Made by a program: the position numbers and the translations under genes. The notes under the pieces were generated by a model. It worked only from the letters and a program-made list of their open reading frames with translations. It did not search any database and was not told the origin of the DNA. From Erythrobacter sp. Alg231-14 (GTDB lineage Bacteria > Pseudomonadota > Alphaproteobacteria > Sphingomonadales > Sphingomonadaceae), in the NCBI RefSeq assembly GCF_900149685.1, contig NZ_LT702999.1:1-64000 (forward strand): a stretch of DNA of 64,000 nucleotides. The letters run 5' to 3'. Below, piece by piece: positions 26,410 through 36,200 of this stretch; the first letter of the stretch is position 1; each line of letters opens with the position of its first letter.

Positions 26410-26889
26410 CTAGAGTTTGGGATAAACCACCGGAAGCTTTGGTTCGTAAGGGCATGGGCCTTTGCCGGTTTCCACACCTTTGGTCGCCCAAAAGATTTCG
26501 GCGAACTCGTTCACCAACTCAACAAGCTTCTCACCATCTTCACGATGGCAATCTTGCTTACACTTTGACGCGGTCATCATGATCGAGTGAGTGAGGTCGT
26601 GGATGTTTGGATATTTCTCCACGACAGGCGGTTTAATGTAATCGCCCCAGATCACGCGGATTTCGTGCTTCACTTTCTCCGCTTGCTCTTCTTTGTTCGC
26701 AACGAGGCGCGCTTTGGTCAAAAACGCGCTGTCATCGGCAGCGAGGAATTGATCCATCAACCGCACAACCGAAACGGCATGGTACAAAGCAGGTCCAGTG
26801 TCGTAGATACCGCAAGGCACATCGCAATGCGCTTTTGCTGTGACGAGAAGGCCGGCTTTCTCAGCCAAATTGATAAGCATGTTGGTCAT
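26410..26889 (-). CDS. sodN: Nickel superoxide dismutase
   Basis: A 159-residue SodN precursor starting MTNMLINLAEKAGLL. A propeptide of 20 residues ending TAKA precedes HCDVPCGIYD, the nickel hook: His21, Cys22, Asp23, Cys26 and Tyr29 of the precursor become His1, Cys2, Asp3, Cys6 and Tyr9 after cleavage. The rest is the four-helix bundle of the family. It dismutates superoxide. It is preceded by a small His-rich membrane protein gene and followed by its maturation protease. A longer frame from 26985 has no support. Confidence 0.93.
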   Translation of the reverse strand: MTNMLINLAEKAGLLVTAKAHCDVPCGIYDTGPALYHAVSVVRLMDQFLAADDSAFLTKARLVANKEEQAEKVKHEIRVIWGDYIKPPVVEKYPNIHDLTHSIMMTASKCKQDCHREDGEKLVELVNEFAEIFWATKGVETGKGPCPYEPKLPVVYPKL

Positions 26890-26911
26890 GTCTTTATTCC
26901 CTATTGCTGAA

Positions 26912-27094
26912 TTATTTGGCGGAACGCTTAGAAAGCCATTTCCAGCCCATTCCAGCGCCAGCAGCCAAAGCAAGTGCGCCTGCAACCATCAGCCCTTCGG
27001 CGTGGTTGTGAAGGAAATCAGCCTCATGCGCGAGAGCCGGGGTTGCAGCAACAAACGCGACAAGCGCGAGCGGCATACGGTGAAAATTCTTCAT
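26912..27094 (-). CDS. Small exported His-rich membrane protein in sodN operon
   Basis: A 60-residue protein with a signal peptide (PLALVAFVAATPALA), then HEADFLHNHAEG with three His and acidic residues, one membrane segment (LMVAGALALAAGAGMGW) and a basic end. A near-perfect AAGGAGG ribosome site lies five bases before its ATG. It starts the operon and ends 22 bases before sodN. The exposed His cluster after signal cleavage suggests nickel binding or transfer at the membrane for SodN; this is inference from position and composition. Confidence 0.75.
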   Translation of the reverse strand: MKNFHRMPLALVAFVAATPALAHEADFLHNHAEGLMVAGALALAAGAGMGWKWLSKRSAK

Positions 27095-27264
27095 GTTTCC
27101 TCCTTCGAGTCGGATGCGGAAAAGTGTTTCCTGCGAAGGGGCTAGACGGGCCTCGGCTTTGATTCAATGGGGCATTGGCGGCAATTCTGTAGATGCGGCC
27201 CCGTCCTATGAATTTAGGTGGGCACGGCCATCAAACTGACGCATCGCCAACCGCAACAATCGTG

Positions 27265-29220
27265 TCATCCGCCTGCGTGATAGAAATCATAGATTTGTCG
27301 GGCGACGGTTGCGCTGACGCCGGGCGCGCGTTGCAAGTCTTCTAGAGAAGCGGCGCGCACTTTGCTGGCCGTTCCAAAATGGAGGAGCAATGCGCGTTTA
27401 CGCGCCGGGCCGATGCCGGGGATTTCATCCAATGGGCTTGCGGTTATCGCCTTGCTGCGCTTCGCCCGATGCGCGCCAATGGCGTATCGATGCACTTCAT
27501 CACGCAATCGTTGTGCATAAAACAGCACCGGCGAATTCGTCGGCAGCATTTTCTCTCGTCCATCGGGGAAATGGAACACCTCGCGCCCTTCGCGTCCGTG
27601 ATGCGGCCCCTTGGCGATGCCGATCACAGGCAGGTCCTCAATGCCCAATTCTCCCAGCACCTCCATCACGCTCGACAATTGGCCTTTTCCGCCATCGACC
27701 AACACCAAATCGGGCCACACACCTTCGCGTTCACGATCGGGATCGTCCTTCATCGCACGGGAAAAACGACGCTCCATCACTTCGCGCATCATACCGTAAT
27801 CATCGTTGGTCTTGGCGGTCTTGATGTTGAATTTGCGGTATTGCGATTTCTCAAAGCCCTCCGCACTGGCAACCACCATCGCGCCCAACGCTTGCGCGCC
27901 TTGGATGTGGCTGTTGTCGTACACTTCGATACGCTCTGGCGGCTCACCCAGTTCAAGAAATTCGGCCAACTCGCGGTGAGTCCTTGCCTTCGTCCCCGTC
28001 TCCGCCAACCTGCGTTCCAACGCTTCGGCGGCGTTGCGGGTTGCTTGGGCCAAAAGTTTGCGCCGGTCGCCGCGCTGGGGGATCGTCAATGTGACCTTCT
28101 TCTCGGCCACTTCGCTCAATGCCGCCTCAATCAAAGCGCGCTCCCCCATCTCTCGATCGACCAAGACCAAGGGCGGTGGCGGCACTTCTTCGTAAAATTG
28201 CAGCATGACATTGGAGAGGACCTGATCCTCCTCCACGTCTTTTGTATGCGTCGGGAAAAAGGCGCGATGGCCCCAATTTTGCCCGCCGCGGATAAAAAAC
28301 GCCTGCACCCCAATATGCCCGCCCTTTGACGCCAAAGCGAAGACGTCGGCATCGCCCACACCGCTTGCGTTGATGGCCTGCGACCCTTGAATAAATGTCG
28401 CCGCGCGCAATCGATCGCGCAGGATTGCTGCGGTTTCGAAATCCAAATCCTCGGCTGCCTTGGCCATTTGCCTTTCCAGATCAGCCTGAACTTTGCCCGA
28501 TTTTCCGGCGAGGAAATCCTTCGACTGCTTCACCAGTCCATCGTAATCTTCCTCTGAAATCCGCCCCACACATGGCGCCGAACACCGCTTGATTTGATAC
28601 AGCAAACAGGGTCGGTCGCGGTTGTTGAAAAAGCTGTCAGTACAGGACCTTAAAAGGAACAACTTCTGCAGCGCGTTAAGTGTCGTGTTCACACTGCCGG
28701 CACTAGCGAAGGGACCGTAATAGTTTCCTTTTGCGCGGCGCGCGCCGCGATGTTTATGGATCCGAGGAAAGGCATGATCCCCGCGTAGTAGGATGAAAGG
28801 AAAACTCTTATCATCACGAAGCAACACATTGAAAGCAGGACGAAACCGCTTAATCAATTGCGCTTCAAGCAGCAGCGCTTCGGCCTCGGAATTGGTGGTT
28901 ATGATTTCCATGCTGCGGCATTGACTCACCATCCGCAACAATCGCTGGGTCAACCCGGCAACCTGAGTGTAATTTGCCACCCGTGCCTTTAGGCTGCGCG
29001 CCTTGCCCACGTACAAAACGTCGCCGCGCGTATCGAGCATCCGGTAAACGCCCGGAACGGGCTTAAGGGTTTTGACAACTTCACGAATGGCCTCAACGCC
29101 AGCATCCAAATTCGGCTGCGCGCTTGCCACAGTGTACGCCGCACGGCTTTCGTTAAAACGATCCGCCGCATCGGGGCCATTGGGTGGCGTATCGGGTCTT
29201 CCAGCCGGAGTTTTGGACAT
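27265..29220 (-). CDS. uvrC: UvrABC system protein C
   Basis: A 651-residue excision nuclease subunit. The N-terminal GIY-YIG nuclease has GVYRMLDTRGDVLYVGKARS; a UVR motif for UvrB binding lies near LERQMAKAAEDLDFETAA; the C-terminal RNase-H-like nuclease has EVYDNSHIQGAQALGAMVV and PDLVLVDGGKGQL; a helix-hairpin-helix pair ends the protein (IPGIGPARKRALLLHFG). It makes both incisions in nucleotide excision repair. An N-terminal extension of about 40 residues, rich in Pro, Asp and Ala, precedes the nuclease. Confidence 0.96.
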   Translation of the reverse strand: MSKTPAGRPDTPPNGPDAADRFNESRAAYTVASAQPNLDAGVEAIREVVKTLKPVPGVYRMLDTRGDVLYVGKARSLKARVANYTQVAGLTQRLLRMVSQCRSMEIITTNSEAEALLLEAQLIKRFRPAFNVLLRDDKSFPFILLRGDHAFPRIHKHRGARRAKGNYYGPFASAGSVNTTLNALQKLFLLRSCTDSFFNNRDRPCLLYQIKRCSAPCVGRISEEDYDGLVKQSKDFLAGKSGKVQADLERQMAKAAEDLDFETAAILRDRLRAATFIQGSQAINASGVGDADVFALASKGGHIGVQAFFIRGGQNWGHRAFFPTHTKDVEEDQVLSNVMLQFYEEVPPPPLVLVDREMGERALIEAALSEVAEKKVTLTIPQRGDRRKLLAQATRNAAEALERRLAETGTKARTHRELAEFLELGEPPERIEVYDNSHIQGAQALGAMVVASAEGFEKSQYRKFNIKTAKTNDDYGMMREVMERRFSRAMKDDPDREREGVWPDLVLVDGGKGQLSSVMEVLGELGIEDLPVIGIAKGPHHGREGREVFHFPDGREKMLPTNSPVLFYAQRLRDEVHRYAIGAHRAKRSKAITASPLDEIPGIGPARKRALLLHFGTASKVRAASLEDLQRAPGVSATVARQIYDFYHAGG

Positions 29221-29285
29221 GACCCACAGATAGGGATTTCATGGCCACATTGGCAATGCGCGCCATCACGACTATCGGCAGCTGC

Positions 29286-30518
29286 ATGCAAAAATATGAT
29301 GTCATTATTTTGGGCGCCGGGGCCGCGGGTCTCATGTGCGCTGCGCAAGCGGCAAAACGCGGGCTCAATGTCGCCGTTCTTGAAAAGGCGGAAAAGCCGG
29401 GAAAGAAAATCCTGATTTCAGGCGGCGGGCGCTGCAACTTTACCAACATCGGAACCACGCCCAGCAATTTCTTGTCGGCCAATCCCCATTTCGCAAAGTC
29501 CGCCCTCGCCCGGTATCGCCCCCGCGACTTTCTGGCCTTGATCGAGAAGCACGGCATCGAATGGCATGAGAAAACTCTGGGCCAATTGTTTTGCGACGGT
29601 TCGGCCAAGCAAATCGTTCAATTGCTTTTGGATGAGTGCAACGACGCTTTGGGCAAAGTCGATGTGATTTGCGATGCTGAAGTGACCGAAGTGGTCAAAG
29701 ACGGCCCCGCAAACGGCAACGGCACTTTTGGTTTGATCGCCAATGGCGCAAGCTATTCCGCACCAGCGATCGTGATTGCCACTGGGGGTCCATCGATCCC
29801 TAAGATGGGCGCCACGGGCTTTGCCTATGATCTGGCAAGACAATTCGGATTAAAAGTCGTGGAACCGCGCCCGGCTCTAGTCCCTCTAACATTGGGTGAG
29901 GACGACGTTCTATTCCGCGAATTGTCCGGCGTCTCCGCGCCAGTTCGCGCCCGTGCGGGGTCGGGCAAGGTCAAAGGCAGTTTCGATGAGGCGGCCTTGT
30001 TCACGCATAAGGGGCTTTCCGGCCCAGCGATCCTGCAAATATCATCATATTGGCGGCACGGAGAGGATATTGGCATAGCCTTCCTGCCGCATTCCGATCC
30101 CGATTGGTTGATCCAAATGAAGCGCGATCACCCCCGCGCCGGCCTGCGTAAGGCGTTGTCCGAACATTTGCCCGACCGATTGGCAGATGCCCTTTCGATG
30201 AAGTTGGCCTCGACCTTGGGGATCACCACCGAATTTGGAAATGTTCCCGACAAAATCTTGCGCGCAGCGGCGGCGCAATTGGCGGATTGGCGATTCCGGC
30301 CCAACGGAACGGAGGGGTTCGCAAAGGCCGAAGTCACCATTGGCGGCATCTCGACCACCGATCTGTCTAGTCAAACAATGGAAGCGAAATCGGTTCCAGG
30401 CCTTTTCGCCATTGGCGAGGCCGTTGATGTCACGGGCTGGCTGGGTGGGTACAATTTCCAATGGGCATGGGCCAGCGGGGTCGCGGCCGGTTCAGCATGC
30501 GCCGAGACATTCGGATAA
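29286..30518 (+). CDS. BaiN/HI0933-like FAD flavoprotein
   Basis: A 410-residue flavoprotein starting MQKYDVIILGAGAAGLMCA, with the FAD-binding GxGxxG at the N-terminus, GKKILISGGGRCNFTN, a second binding element IVIATGGPSIPKMG, and the C-terminal VTIGGISTTDLSSQTMEAKS followed by GLFAIGEAVDVTGWLGGYN. The family is thought to reduce unsaturated substrates or to be involved in redox chemistry; the native substrate is unknown. The frame is open to 29241, but the upstream residues do not resemble the family. It is divergent from uvrC. Confidence 0.9.
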   Translation: MQKYDVIILGAGAAGLMCAAQAAKRGLNVAVLEKAEKPGKKILISGGGRCNFTNIGTTPSNFLSANPHFAKSALARYRPRDFLALIEKHGIEWHEKTLGQLFCDGSAKQIVQLLLDECNDALGKVDVICDAEVTEVVKDGPANGNGTFGLIANGASYSAPAIVIATGGPSIPKMGATGFAYDLARQFGLKVVEPRPALVPLTLGEDDVLFRELSGVSAPVRARAGSGKVKGSFDEAALFTHKGLSGPAILQISSYWRHGEDIGIAFLPHSDPDWLIQMKRDHPRAGLRKALSEHLPDRLADALSMKLASTLGITTEFGNVPDKILRAAAAQLADWRFRPNGTEGFAKAEVTIGGISTTDLSSQTMEAKSVPGLFAIGEAVDVTGWLGGYNFQWAWASGVAAGSACAETFG

Positions 30519-30642
30519 AGGCAATCGGCGCTTTTGCCCGCTCAAAGCACGCCCAACGCTCGGCGCCACTTACGCTTGCGTTACCTTGTCATGATGGAAA
30601 ATCCTGCTTAGGCCAGTGGTAATTGGCCCAATGCGGGCCGTA

Positions 30643-30661
30643 ACTGTTGATCGTCAACAGT
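30643..30661. promoter_or_regulatory. Inverted repeat upstream of wax ester synthase gene
   Basis: ACTGTTGA-TCG-TCAACAGT has perfect eight-base arms and ends six bases before the AGGAGAG ribosome site of the wax ester synthase gene. Two more short inverted repeats (GGCCA...TGGCC at 30611-30628 and GGCCC...GGGCC at 30625-30639) lie just upstream. Its place fits a repressor operator or a 5' mRNA hairpin. Confidence 0.5.
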
Positions 30662-30677
30662 GTATTAGGAGAGACCT

Positions 30678-32321
30678 TTGCGCCAATTGCAAGGTATGGA
30701 TTCATCGTTTGTTGCGATGGAATCGCCGAATTCACCGATGCATATCGGCAGCGTGCTGATCTACAACCCTGCAACAGCGCCGGGCGGCTTTGTCCGTTTC
30801 AAAGATATCCTGCAATTCATTGAATCGCGGATGCAATTGTCAAAAACCATGCGGCAACGATTGGTTCGGGTCCCCTTTGATTTGGACTTTCCATATTGGA
30901 TTGAAGATCCTAATTTCGATCTGGAATATCATGTCAGGCACGTTGCCTTGCCCAAACCGGGTGATTGGCGGCAGTTGTGTATTCAAGCGGCTCGCGTCCA
31001 TGCACGGCCGCTCGATCTAAATCGCCCACCTTGGGAATTCACCGTGGTCGAAGGGCTCGACAATGTGCGCGATTATCCACCGGGATGTTTTGCCTTTGTG
31101 ACGAAGGTTCATCACGCCGCAATTGATGGGATGAGCGGCATCGATTTGATGGAAGCGCTGCACACAGTCACACCCAGCACTGCGCCGCCCAACGCGCCCG
31201 ATACGTGGAAACCGGAAAAAGTGCCCGGTCCGATGGAATTGCTGGGTAAATCCTATTTCAACGCAATCCTAAACCCATTGAAACAGGCGCAAGTCGCCGC
31301 ACAGGCCGTGCCCGGCGTGGCTAGCGCTATCAAAGGCTTGGTTGCGCGCGAATTCAAACTTAGCACCGACATGGTGCCCCCTCGCACCCGGTTTAACCGA
31401 TCCATTTCGCCACACCGCGTGGTCGAAGGGGTCAGTTTCCCTCTCGCGGATATGAAGGCCATTCGCGCCCTTTTGCCAAAAGCGAAAGTCAACGATGTCG
31501 CGATCGCGATCATTGGCGGGGGCCTGCACAAATACCTAAGCAGCAAAGGCGACCTTCCTAAATCGACCATGACCGCCATGGCCCCGATTTCCGTCCGGTC
31601 CGACGACGAAAAGGGCGACATGGGCAACCAAGTCGCTGCGATGGTTGCACCATTGGGAACGCATATCGCCGATCCGCAAGAGCGGTTGGAATATGTCTAT
31701 GGTCAAACCAGCAATTCCAAGGCGATGACCAACGCATTGGGCGCACGCACCATGACCGAGGTTAGCAAGGTCAATCCGCTGTTCTACATGGCGTTGGGCG
31801 CCCAATTGTTCAGCCGTGTTAGCCTCGCACACAAAGTCGCGATGCCGTTCAACACGGTTGTCACCAATGTTCCCGGACCGCCTGTTCATATCTATTCGTC
31901 GGGCGCGCGGATGGAAAGCATGGCGCTTTCACTAATCTGCCTAACCGATGGATTGGGTCTTGCGCATGTCGTGCAATCCTATGTCGACGAAGCCTATATC
32001 AGCTTCACAGCATGCCGTGACATCATGCCCGATCCGGAATTCTACTCGCAATGCCTTCAGGACAGTTTTGACGAATTGTTGGCAGCATCGAAATCTGTCG
32101 GTGATGCACCGTCAACGGCAAAGGGTAAGGCGACATCAACAACGGCGGCAACGGCCAAGAAGGCACCAGCCCGCAAAACTGCGCCGGCCAAGACCACCAC
32201 GCGCAAGCCGGCCGCTAAAAAGGCCGAAACAAAGGCCCCGGCCAAACGCAAACCGCGCGCAGCAACAAAGAAAACGATGACCAGTAAGAAAACTGGCGCG
32301 AGTCCTCAGGAGAGCAAATAA
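30678..32321 (+). CDS. Wax ester synthase/diacylglycerol acyltransferase with basic tail
   Basis: A 547-residue WS/DGAT enzyme that transfers acyl groups to fatty alcohols or diacylglycerol to make storage lipid. The catalytic HHxxxDG is HHAAIDG (145-151); MDSSFVAMESPNSPMHIG and VTNVPGP are family marks. The start is TTG with AGGAGAG five bases upstream. The last 69 residues form a histone-H1-like tail of Lys, Ala, Pro and Thr with 21 basic and two acidic residues, unusual for this family. Its stop overlaps the ATG of the next lipase-like gene by one base. Confidence 0.93.
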   Translation: MRQLQGMDSSFVAMESPNSPMHIGSVLIYNPATAPGGFVRFKDILQFIESRMQLSKTMRQRLVRVPFDLDFPYWIEDPNFDLEYHVRHVALPKPGDWRQLCIQAARVHARPLDLNRPPWEFTVVEGLDNVRDYPPGCFAFVTKVHHAAIDGMSGIDLMEALHTVTPSTAPPNAPDTWKPEKVPGPMELLGKSYFNAILNPLKQAQVAAQAVPGVASAIKGLVAREFKLSTDMVPPRTRFNRSISPHRVVEGVSFPLADMKAIRALLPKAKVNDVAIAIIGGGLHKYLSSKGDLPKSTMTAMAPISVRSDDEKGDMGNQVAAMVAPLGTHIADPQERLEYVYGQTSNSKAMTNALGARTMTEVSKVNPLFYMALGAQLFSRVSLAHKVAMPFNTVVTNVPGPPVHIYSSGARMESMALSLICLTDGLGLAHVVQSYVDEAYISFTACRDIMPDPEFYSQCLQDSFDELLAASKSVGDAPSTAKGKATSTTAATAKKAPARKTAPAKTTTRKPAAKKAETKAPAKRKPRAATKKTMTSKKTGASPQESK

Positions 32322-33178
32322 TGGCGAGCATCGCACCACTATCCGGCCAACCCATGGCGGGAAGCATCGTTGTCGATGACGGCAAAGGCGGTCGGCAGAA
32401 ACCCACGCGTATCGCGACCCCGCCCAATCGTTTTTGGACTTGGTCAGAAGGGCGCGCGATGTTCGAATTCGCGTCGTTTTACGCGATGCGTCCTTTGCTA
32501 TCGACCCTACCAAAGGGTGATGGCCATCCGGTCCTTACATTGCCTGGTTTCATGGCGACCAATTCGTCCACCCGCCCAATGCGGGGCCTGCTGAAACAAC
32601 TGGGCTACGATGCACATGGCTGGAATTCTGGTCGCAATGTCCGGGTCAACGAAGAACTGATCGGCAAACTAGAAGAGCAGATCAATCGCCTAGCCGATGA
32701 CAGCGGACGCAAAGTGTCGCTTGTCGGGTGGAGTTTGGGCGGCGTCTTGGCCCGCGAACTGGCCAAACTGGTTCCAGAAAAAGTGCGGATCGTTGTCAGC
32801 CTTGGCAGCCCGATTAGCGATGATCGCGGACACACCAACGCCGCGCGTTTGTTCAAATTCTTCAACGGCGAAGAACCCGAAAGCTTGCGTGATGGTCAAT
32901 TCCGAGGCCTAGACATCGCGCCGCCGGTTCCAACGACATCGATCCTAACAAAGACCGATGGCGTCGTGCACTGGCGCGGCAGCGTGCAAGATCCGCACAA
33001 GACCAACGGCCACCCCAGCGAGAACATCGCCGTTTATGCCAGCCATTGCGGCCTCGGTGTCAACCCAAGCGTGATGATCGCATTGGCGGATAGGTTGGCG
33101 CAAAAAGAGGGCGAATGGGCGCCGTTTGAAGCCAAACCGGGGCAACAGCTGTTGTTCCCCAAATTTGACATGACCTAA
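32321..33178 (+). CDS. Alpha/beta hydrolase, lipase-like
   Basis: A 285-residue serine hydrolase. LTLPGFMATNSSTRPMRG provides the oxyanion region and GWSLGG carries nucleophile Ser138; SHCGLGVNP gives the likely catalytic His. No signal peptide is seen, so it acts in the cytosol or on the surface of lipid inclusions. Translational coupling to the wax ester synthase (TAATG) suggests that it mobilises or edits the lipid made by that enzyme. Confidence 0.85.
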   Translation: MASIAPLSGQPMAGSIVVDDGKGGRQKPTRIATPPNRFWTWSEGRAMFEFASFYAMRPLLSTLPKGDGHPVLTLPGFMATNSSTRPMRGLLKQLGYDAHGWNSGRNVRVNEELIGKLEEQINRLADDSGRKVSLVGWSLGGVLARELAKLVPEKVRIVVSLGSPISDDRGHTNAARLFKFFNGEEPESLRDGQFRGLDIAPPVPTTSILTKTDGVVHWRGSVQDPHKTNGHPSENIAVYASHCGLGVNPSVMIALADRLAQKEGEWAPFEAKPGQQLLFPKFDMT

Positions 33179-33187
33179 TTTTAGGAT

Positions 33188-33210
33188 GCGGTGTCTGAAT
33201 CAGGCACCGC
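33188..33210. terminator. Hairpin between convergent genes
   Basis: GCGGTGTCTG-AAT-CAGGCACCGC forms a ten-pair stem with one G-T wobble in the 32-base gap between the hydrolase and the TonB receptor gene. Neither side has a strong U tract, so it may be a weak bidirectional terminator or an mRNA 3'-end stabiliser. Confidence 0.45.
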
Positions 33211-36200
33211 TTAGAAAAGCTTGCGCACATCGACCCCGATAAAGCGCCCGACCGGATCGACTAGGAATGGTTGGTAGTTGATCGGGGTGTCCCCATTCGC
33301 ATCCACAATCCGTCGTTGCGCATCGAACACATTGTCCGCGCGCAAGCTGATCCGCAGGTTTTTCAACACGCCATCGTCGCGTCCAACCAATTGACCGATT
33401 TCAGCAAAGACTCGCAGGTCAAACGTCGCCAAATCGTCAAAGAAAATGTCGTTGGCCCCTGCCGACCCATCCAATCGCGTTGATCCGGTGTAACGAGCCG
33501 AAAGTCGCATTCCCACACCTTGGCCGAAAATACCCGCCTCCACTCGAGAGGAATGGCGCGGCTGACCAAATACGCCTGTCGCTTGCCCGTCCAATTGATC
33601 GAGCGGGTCCAGACCCGGTGCGATCAGAATTTCATTGGCCAATTCAACCGTGTGGTTGGCCGAAACAAAGTAACGGAAGCCCGGGAAACTGCGCCGGGCG
33701 AGCGGGTTGAAACCGGGTGGAGGACCACCGGCGGATTGTGCTGGCGTGCCGCTCCCTTGAGCGGTCCCTCCTTCACCGCCATTCTCGGTGCTGCACAGGC
33801 GGCCCCGCATGCGGACAATCCTTTCATCGGAAACATTGCCATCGGCGTCGCGCAGACGCCCAATCATCCTTTGTCCACCTGCAAGATCAAATCCGGGAAG
33901 TTCATCCGAAACGTCCTCGCCGGCATCGATCCGCGCGATCAAGTTCTTGATCCGGACCACTCCATCATCGGCGCAGGCAATGGTGCGGAACGCAGCAAAG
34001 ACGGCCCCACCGGGGCCGTTACGTGGTCCTTGACGGCCACGTGGCCCTCTCGCTTCGCCGTCGGCTCCATTGGTGCGGCGCGCGCCTCTGCCCCCTGCTG
34101 CATCGGAACCCGCCCCATCGGCCGAAGGGTCAAAGCGACAGATCCGTTCACGCACACGCGCCAGCCGCACTGGATCGACGGTGCCGTCATCGGCCCGTAC
34201 GCGCGCCAAAAGTCGATCAAATCGCTGCGCATCAAACCCCGGTATCGTCGCCGATAGATCTTCGCCATTTGCGTTTGCTTCGATTAGACGGGTTAGGACA
34301 TCCATCCCGTCATCGGCGCAAATGCGGGTCCGGAACTCCATAAACGCGGCGCGCTGTTCGGCGCTTGGAGGTCCGCCTTCGCGTGTAGGGGGACCGCTAG
34401 GACGCCCTTCGCCGGACTGCGCAGCTCGCGGACTTCCGCCTCCGCTACGCGCCGCGCCGCCCCTGCCCCGTCCGCCGCCTCTGCCGCCGCGTTGGTTTGA
34501 TTGGTCACCGGCGCCGATTGTGCCCCGGAAGAATAGCCCGAAATTGATCCGTTCTGCGCGGGTTTCGGCGAAAGTGACGAACCGGCGATCGATCGCGGTC
34601 AATGTGCCTGAGGCATCGCGGGTGATGCGATCAGGAAAGGCCGCTTCGATATCCGCGGTCACGGTGGGAAAGCCGCGCGTAACATCGTCCGATCGGTTGC
34701 GCACATATTCCACGGTGAATCGTGCGCCGTCCCAAAAGGGCAGTTGCCAATTCGCTGCAAACTTCCAGTCGCGCTGCGTTTCGGCCAACAGGTCCGGATT
34801 GCCCCCGGTTGTCACCGTCGCCAGCACCGTTTCGCCGTTCACAAAATCAAAAACCGGAACATTGAGGAATTCCACCACTGGATTGCCCAGCGACGTCAGG
34901 CTCGGCGCAACATCACGCGTGATGTAGGTCGCGGATAGATCGAGCTTATCGAACGGCTTCCAATTCAATCCGACCGTGTAATCGCCCAATGTGCCAAAGT
35001 CGGAAAGGTGCTCCAGCCCAATTTGCGCATTCACCGTGACACTGCCCAGCGCATCGGCGAAACCAGTCCGGCGGCTTGTGATTGGGACCACTAAATTCGC
35101 CCCAGTGGTCAAAGAACCACGCGTCAAATCCACAGGCACCGTGTTGCGCGTGTCCGAGCTTTCTAAATTCGTCCAATTGTAGCCCACGTCGAATGTCGCC
35201 AACACTTCACCGCCGGGCAATTCGGCAACGGGCCCACGCAATGTGGACAATGAACTGGCGGATATCGTGCGAGTAAGTGCGGTATCAAAGTCGGCATCGG
35301 CGGTGCCATCCAACGCGTTGGGTAAATCCCCATCCAACGCCAAATCGCCTGACAATGCGTCGGCTATTAAATCGGTCGTATCAAACCGCCGATCGAATTC
35401 CTGCGTCGTCTCAGAAAGACTGGCGTTAAAAGTGCTGGTCAATCGAAAGGCATTGATCGGTTTCGTGAGCGAGCCAGACGTTGAAAACGTGTCGGTAGAC
35501 CCGCGCTGCTCCAATGGCGTTTCTTCGCCGAATGTGCGCAACACGCTCTCACCGACGGGGTCGGTCAACACTACGGTGTTCAACCCTTGTAACGTGCGGA
35601 AATCATTGCGTGCGTAATTCGCGTTTGCGGAGAGTGATACGCCGCTATCGATGATCGCTTTGGCCCAACTAATGTTCCCTTCGAGCGATCGCGTATCGCC
35701 CACAAGGCTTCGAAACGGTGCCTGATCTGGGTCGCCAGCCACATCGGAAACGGACCCAGGCGTTTGGATGATGGAGCGTTCATCCTCCGTCAAAAACGAC
35801 GTGTCGCTCGCCTCCAAATTGACGTTGATGCGCGCGCCATTGGCGATTTGAAGATAGCCAAATTCTTGTTCGCGTTGATGATAACCACCGCGTGATGGAC
35901 CTTCGAATTCAAATTCGGCCTCCGCATTGCGGTAATTGTCTTTCAAGATGAGGTTGATGACCCGACGATCGGGCGCAAATCCGAAACGTTGGGCGACTTC
36001 TTCTGGAAAGACTTCCAATCTTTCGAGAGCCTCTGGCGGGTAATTGGCGAATTCGCGAAACGACCCGACGCGTATACCGTTGATCAAAATGATCGGACGT
36101 CCGCCGCCCCGCCCACGGTTCGATCCGGTTTGATTGGTTATTTGGGTGATCAGGTCGGCGATCGATGTGACGCCCTCTGCGGCAATCTCCGCCTCACCCA

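Noticed and set aside
26890-26985. Longer start for sodN at 26985
   Set aside because: It would overlap the small membrane protein gene and add an unrelated N-terminus; the ATG at 26889 gives the expected 20-residue propeptide.
27379-28329. A 316-residue frame opposite uvrC
   Set aside because: Antisense shadow; composition is His/Arg/Leu-rich and has no motif.
33520-34927. Two plus-strand frames of 245 and 285 residues opposite the TonB receptor
   Set aside because: They mirror the Gly/Arg-rich insert and have low-complexity Pro/Arg/Ser sequence without domain signal or ribosome site.
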